DNA of 64,000 nt from G963676095 sp963676095. GTDB taxonomy: Bacteria; Bacteroidota; Bacteroidia; Bacteroidales; Prolixibacteraceae. The DNA is taken from positions 5,890,001 to 5,954,000 of the forward strand of contig OY781040.1 in assembly GCA_963676095.1 (NCBI GenBank), written 5' to 3'. Positions within the stretch are counted from its first letter, which is position 1, and every line of letters begins with the position of its first letter. The notes beneath the pieces were generated by a model, which saw only the letters and a list, made by a program, of their open reading frames with translations, had not been told where the DNA came from and ran no database searches. The position numbers and the translations under genes are program-made. Shown one piece after another: positions 60,492 through 64,000 of this stretch.

Positions 60492-61304
60492 TCATTCCCA
60501 GAAACGGTAAAAGTGATGGACAGGACCATGTCCTTTGCCAATTTCATATTCCTGTCCTTTGCGAATGGCCTGGTCTATATACTCTTTAGCCTGTTTTACC
60601 GCATCATTCAGCGAAAGTCCGTGAGCCAGAAAGGAAGCCACTGCTGAAGATAAAGTACACCCCGTACCATGCGTATTGGGTGTGTCTATTCGCCTGGAAT
60701 GCAGTTCCAGTATTTCGTCCGTTTCTGCATTATAAAACAGATCGGTCAGCTCCTCTTCTTCAAGATGTCCTGCTTTTAACAGTACCGAAACGTTGCCGTT
60801 GCATGAAAGCCCTTTGATTACCCGGGGCAAATCGTCCTGCCGTTCAATTTTTTGGCCAAGGAGTATTTCAGCTTCAGGTGTATTTGGAGTGATCACCCTG
60901 ACAAAAGGGATCAGATCGTTTTTCAGACTGTCGATGGCTTCATCCTGTAGCAGTTTATCGCCTGAAGTGGCGACCATCACCGGATCGAGCACAATATTTG
61001 AAATCTGATAGTTGCTTAGCGTTTCCTTAACCGCTTTAATCAGTTCTGACGAATGGAGCATGCCGATTTTAACAGCATCGGCGCCTATATCGTCGAGTAC
61101 CGACCGGATTTGCCCCCTGACAAAATCGACCGGTACCGGATGGACCCCGGTTACGCCGATTGTATTTTCATCGACAACGGCCGTAATGGCCGACATGCCG
61201 TAACACCCGCAGGCCGACATGGTCTTCAGGTCGGCCTGGATACCTGCTCCCCCGCTGGGATCGCTCCCTGCTATGGTGAGTACCCGTTTATAATGCTTTT
61301 TCAT
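60492..61304 (-). CDS. thiD: Hydroxymethylpyrimidine/phosphomethylpyrimidine kinase
   Basis: A 270-residue protein of normal length. VLTIAGSDPSGGAGIQADLKT is the ThiD substrate-binding start (shown as AGSDPSGGAGIQ); LDPVMVATSGDKLL, ITPNTPEAEILLG and the anion hole/catalytic DTPNTHGTGCTLSSA follow, with Cys in GTGC. It phosphorylates HMP twice to HMP-PP for thiamine synthesis. It is the last gene of the thi cluster and is separated from tenA by 358 bp of simple repeats, so it may have an additional promoter. Confidence 0.95.
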   Translation of the reverse strand: MKKHYKRVLTIAGSDPSGGAGIQADLKTMSACGCYGMSAITAVVDENTIGVTGVHPVPVDFVRGQIRSVLDDIGADAVKIGMLHSSELIKAVKETLSNYQISNIVLDPVMVATSGDKLLQDEAIDSLKNDLIPFVRVITPNTPEAEILLGQKIERQDDLPRVIKGLSCNGNVSVLLKAGHLEEEELTDLFYNAETDEILELHSRRIDTPNTHGTGCTLSSAVASFLAHGLSLNDAVKQAKEYIDQAIRKGQEYEIGKGHGPVHHFYRFWE

Positions 61305-61662
61305 ACTTAGTTTTTATTGTTGTTAAACAGAACGCGAAGACGCTAAGACGCGAAAAATGGTTTCTATTGTTAATATGGTTAACATTGTTACTGTTGTTAA
61401 ACAGAACACAAAGACACGAAGACACGAAGTTTTTTGGTTTCTGGGGTTACTCTAGTTCCTATTGTTGAGGTTCCATACCCTTGTTTTTTCAATTCCATCA
61501 CTCACCAGTTCACCAGTTCACCAATTCACCAACTCACCAACTCGCCAGTTCACAATGTCTCTCCTTCCCAACAGCGAGGCGTCAAACAATCAAACCTTCA
61601 AACTTTCAAACCTCATTCTATCATTCCCTCATTCTATCATTCCCTCATTCTATCATTATTCT
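61305..61662. repeat. Simple-repeat spacer between tenA and thiD
   Basis: Contains GAAGACGCTAAGACGCG- and AAGACACGAAGACACGAAG-like runs (about 61330-61430), six units of the 8-mer TCACCAGT or variants (61502-61549), a TCAAAC-linker stretch like that of the large arrays (61581-61612), and three units of CTCATTCTATCATTCC (61612-61656). No gene is supported. Confidence 0.8.
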
Positions 61663-62316
61663 TTAAACCGGCCATTGTTCCATGTTCCATGCGCTGTTCC
61701 AGAACATCCATTCCATCCTGGAAGCCATGACGAAGGCCCGGGTCATGGCCCCCTGTTGCTGTAATGTGCATGAAGCAGCCTGCTCATCTGCAATGTCCAG
61801 CGCCGTTTTTGTTGCTTTTTCAAATTCGTCACCACCATAGGTGTCGATCCATTGCTGGTAAGGATTGTTCCCTTTAACCTGATTCGCCAGGATGTAATCG
61901 CCCACTTTTTTGTAGATCCAGAAGCAGGGGAGCACGCCGGCTATGGCAACCCAGACCGGACTGTCGGCTAATTGTTTTTGCATGAACCCCGTATATAACA
62001 GGCAACTGGGGGAGGCTTCCGCCTCGGGGCTTTCTCTGATTTCTTTCAGGTATGATTCGTGAAGGGCTTGTTCAACAAAGACCGTATCACCGGCAAAACC
62101 GAGGAAAGCCTGCCGCTGGAAAGGGTTATCCAACCGGGATGCAATGCCTGACAATACCTTTCCGTATTCGGAGAGGTATATGGCATCCTGCTGCAGGTAA
62201 AACAAAAATTTTTCCCTGGGCAGTATCCCTTTCATCAATTCATTGATAAAGGGGAGCTTCAGTATTTGTTCAAAAATAGGTTGCGCTGATTTCCACGCTT
62301 GTTCACTCCATTTCAT
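61663..62316 (-). CDS. tenA: TenA-family aminopyrimidine aminohydrolase (thiaminase II)
   Basis: A 217-residue all-helical protein. FLFYLQQDAIYLSEYG near residue 40 supplies the conserved Asp, VLPCFWIYKKVGD the catalytic Cys (TenA_C subgroup), YGGDEF the substrate loop, and SRMEWMFWNSAW near the end the conserved Glu. It deaminates amino-HMP from degraded thiamine so that it can be reused. It starts 15 bp after thiE, same operon. Confidence 0.9.
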   Translation of the reverse strand: MKWSEQAWKSAQPIFEQILKLPFINELMKGILPREKFLFYLQQDAIYLSEYGKVLSGIASRLDNPFQRQAFLGFAGDTVFVEQALHESYLKEIRESPEAEASPSCLLYTGFMQKQLADSPVWVAIAGVLPCFWIYKKVGDYILANQVKGNNPYQQWIDTYGGDEFEKATKTALDIADEQAASCTLQQQGAMTRAFVMASRMEWMFWNSAWNMEQWPV

Positions 62317-62331
62317 TGGGAAAAGACTTGA

Positions 62332-62958
62332 TTAATATATTTTTAGTTGTTTCTTTAGTTGTCTTGCTGCTTCTTCCGGGTCACCGGCAGATACAATGGC
62401 AGATACCACGGCGATGCCATTTGCCCCGGCCTCTGCGATTTGCCGTGCATTGGCTGTATTGATACCTCCGATTGCGACTGTTCTGTGTTTTGTTAAAGCC
62501 GCAACTTTCTTTATTCCTTCAATGCCGAATGGCAGGCAGGTATCCGTTTTCGTTTTCGTGCAGAACACGGGAGAAATGCCAATGTAATCGACATCGAGCT
62601 GGTTGGCTGCTTCCACTTCCTGCATGTTTTCGACCGACAGACCGATAATTTTATCCGGCCCGATTAACCGGCGTGCGATTGCATAGGGCATGTCGCTCTG
62701 TCCGATGTGAAGTCCGTCAGCGCCGGAAGCAAGGGCTACATCCAGCCTGTCGTTTATGATCAGGGGAATATTCAGTGGGCCCAGTTTTTGTCTGAGTTTT
62801 ATTGCCAGTTCTGTGAATTCACGGGTACTGCAATTTTTTTCCCGGAGCTGGACCATGGTAACCCCGCCCCTGATTGCTTTTTCAATGATCCATTCGAGCG
62901 AACGCCCTCCCGAAAGGCCCCTGTCGGTTACCAGATAAAGGCTTAGGTCGAATTCCAT
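62332..62958 (-). CDS. thiE: Thiamine-phosphate synthase
   Basis: I start at the ATG at 62958 (MEFDLSLYLVTDRG), 7 bp after thiM, because the longer frame to 63063 overlaps thiM and adds unrelated sequence. The 208-residue TIM barrel has LREKN (pyrophosphate-binding Lys/Arg region), LIINDRLDVALASGADGLHIGQSD with the conserved NDR, ISPVFCTKTK and AIGGI. It joins HMP-PP with thiazole phosphate to thiamine phosphate. Confidence 0.95.
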   Translation of the reverse strand: MEFDLSLYLVTDRGLSGGRSLEWIIEKAIRGGVTMVQLREKNCSTREFTELAIKLRQKLGPLNIPLIINDRLDVALASGADGLHIGQSDMPYAIARRLIGPDKIIGLSVENMQEVEAANQLDVDYIGISPVFCTKTKTDTCLPFGIEGIKKVAALTKHRTVAIGGINTANARQIAEAGANGIAVVSAIVSAGDPEEAARQLKKQLKIY

Positions 62959-62965
62959 TATGATA

Positions 62966-63760
62966 TTAGTTTTTAAGCAGTTTCCGGATTGAATCATCTG
63001 TAAGCTTATAAAGCTCGTCAAGAAAATGCAGTTGCATACTCCCTGGACCTTCCGATTTTTCAACGGCCAGTTCTCCTGTAATGCTCATTGTTGCCATTGC
63101 ATTTACCGAGGCAGTGAAAGGATCGGGGTTTATTGCCGCAAATGCCCCTGTAATGGCCGAAGCGGTACATCCCATTCCTGTTACTTTTGTCAGCATCGGC
63201 GTGCCGTTTATCACGCTCTCTGTTTGTTTACCGTCCGTAATATAATCGACAGGTCCGCTGATTACCACGACCGCCCCTGTTTGACGGGCCAGTATTCTGG
63301 CTGATTCAAGTGCCGTGTCGGAAGAGGCCAGACTGTCGACACCTTTGGTCTGGCCGGAACTGTTAACCAGCGCCATAATTTCGGATCCGTTTCCCCTGAT
63401 GATTGCCGGCGGGCATTCTTCGATCAGTGCCAGGCACGTACGGGTGCGATAGGTCGTGGCCCCGGCACCTACCGGATCGAGAATTACAGGTATCCCCATT
63501 TTAAGGGCGGCTTTCCCTGCCATGAACATTCCCTTGATCCATTCATTACTAAGTGTCCCGATGTTGATTACCAGGGAAGAGGCTATCGCGGCCATTTCTT
63601 CCACCTCTTCGATGGAATGGGCCATTACCGGTGATGCCCCGATCGCAAGCAGGGCATTCGCCGTATTGTTCATAACCACGTAGTTGGTAATATTATGCAC
63701 CAGTGGCGATTGTTCCCGAATTCGTTTCAGGTCCCTGGTCAGTAAATCTGCATGAACCAT
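62966..63760 (-). CDS. thiM: Hydroxyethylthiazole kinase
   Basis: A 264-residue ribokinase-like protein: PLVHNITNYVVMNNTANALLAIGASPVM (in parts: HNITNYVVMN, GASPVM) is the ThiM thiazole-binding start, VILDPVGAGAT and IRGN follow, and VTGMGCTASAITGAF is the ATP/anion-hole motif with the catalytic Cys region. It salvages 4-methyl-5-hydroxyethylthiazole. First gene behind the TPP riboswitch; thiM, thiE and tenA are tightly spaced. Confidence 0.95.
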   Translation of the reverse strand: MVHADLLTRDLKRIREQSPLVHNITNYVVMNNTANALLAIGASPVMAHSIEEVEEMAAIASSLVINIGTLSNEWIKGMFMAGKAALKMGIPVILDPVGAGATTYRTRTCLALIEECPPAIIRGNGSEIMALVNSSGQTKGVDSLASSDTALESARILARQTGAVVVISGPVDYITDGKQTESVINGTPMLTKVTGMGCTASAITGAFAAINPDPFTASVNAMATMSITGELAVEKSEGPGSMQLHFLDELYKLTDDSIRKLLKN

Positions 63761-63862
63761 ATTTTCAGTTTTTATTGATTAGACATCAAATTAATTTTTA
63801 CTGAAGGGTGAGGTGCCTCTGACAAGGATAAGTTGCAGTCAGTTTCAACTTATTCAAGATGC

Positions 63863-63902
63863 CTGAAATAAAAAGGGCCGTTCCGAAATAATCGAAACGG
63901 CC
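63863..63902 (-). terminator. Expression-platform terminator of the TPP riboswitch
   Basis: On the minus strand GGCCGTTTCGA and TCGGAACGGCC (63902-63876) form a long stem around TTATT, followed by CTTTTTATTT. It lies between the aptamer and thiM, so binding of TPP would favour termination. Confidence 0.85.
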
Positions 63903-63924
63903 GGTATCGCGAAGCGGATAATAA

Positions 63925-64000
63925 GCATTCCCCTAACCGTTTCCCTACGTTGTGATTATACATCTCAGGTTCCGGGGTATCATCTCAGCCTGATCATGAT
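63925..64000 (-). promoter_or_regulatory. TPP riboswitch (THI element), 5' part outside the window
   Basis: The minus strand contains GGCTGAGATGATACCCC (pyrimidine-sensing CUGAGA with ACCC), then GAACCTGA and, after a short stem, CAACGTAGGGAA. These are the conserved strings of the TPP aptamer in the right order. The initial GGGG segment should lie just beyond 64000. It controls thiM-thiE-tenA by way of the terminator at 63863-63902. Confidence 0.92.

Noticed and set aside
61490..61660. Tandem short repeats considered as a CRISPR array
   Set aside because: Units of 8 and 16 bp are directly adjacent, with no spacers and no cas genes nearby.
62959..63063. Longer N-terminus for thiE
   Set aside because: It would overlap the thiM coding end and adds residues unrelated to the family; the ATG at 62958 gives the normal ThiE start.

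Overview
The window looks like a chromosomal segment of a Bacteroidota bacterium, probably Bacteroidales or Marinilabiliales. The evidence is a SusC/SusD pair with a DUF1735-type surface lipoprotein, a 1333-residue hybrid two-component regulator, many lipoproteins with SxC-type lipoboxes, promoters close to the TTTG/TAnnTTTG consensus, and few Shine-Dalgarno sites. No tRNA, rRNA or CRISPR array was seen.

Layout. 1-6.3 kb: the tail of a discoidin-type protein, then three lipoproteins that share an IPRL(K/R) motif before unrelated C-termini. Two of them are directly followed by small membrane proteins, and an O-antigen-ligase-like/TPR protein lies between. 6.4-12.9 kb: a C-terminally truncated DUF4965-type secreted protein converging on the hybrid regulator. 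13.2-22.4 kb: two large non-coding repeat arrays in opposite orientation, enclosing a cPLA2-like phospholipase, a YdeI-family gene and a GH29 alpha-L-fucosidase. 22.5-23.7 kb: an intact IS630-family element. 33.2-41.2 kb: an XRE regulator divergent from an enzyme-less polysaccharide utilisation operon (TIG/NHL lipoprotein, SusC, SusD, DUF1735). 55.2-60.2 kb: a serine hydrolase, then DUF2231 protein, OmpR/EnvZ-type pair and rubrerythrin lipoprotein, with an apparently shared operator. 60.5-64 kb, minus strand: thiM-thiE-tenA-thiD behind a TPP riboswitch with its terminator.

The most notable region is 24-33 kb plus 42-55 kb. Plus-strand genes here are arranged as integron-like cassettes. The first bases of a cassette (GTT plus 5-11 nt) recur, reverse-complemented, just after that cassette's last gene, as R' and R'' boxes of attC sites do. 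Clear cases are 24690/26411, 28504/32294, 42290/42965, 49175/50739 and 50801/51173. Three cassettes sit directly behind copies of one module that carries a promoter-like sequence, the C-terminal 57 codons of an IntI/Xer-type tyrosine recombinase and a hairpin ending in GTT. Cargo includes a three-gene Gabija-like defence operon, a nuclease-like protein, two TlpA-like lipoproteins, short-chain dehydrogenase-like proteins and a Crp-family regulator. Group II introns have inserted into the attC-like sites: three copies of one type at the same position (GT|T on the bottom strand) and one ORF-less intron of another type. IS91, IS200, RAYT and type III restriction-modification remnants show heavy turnover.

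All functional calls rest on reading the sequence and on remembered family features; no searches were run. The integron interpretation rests on the base-pairing pattern and can be tested directly.
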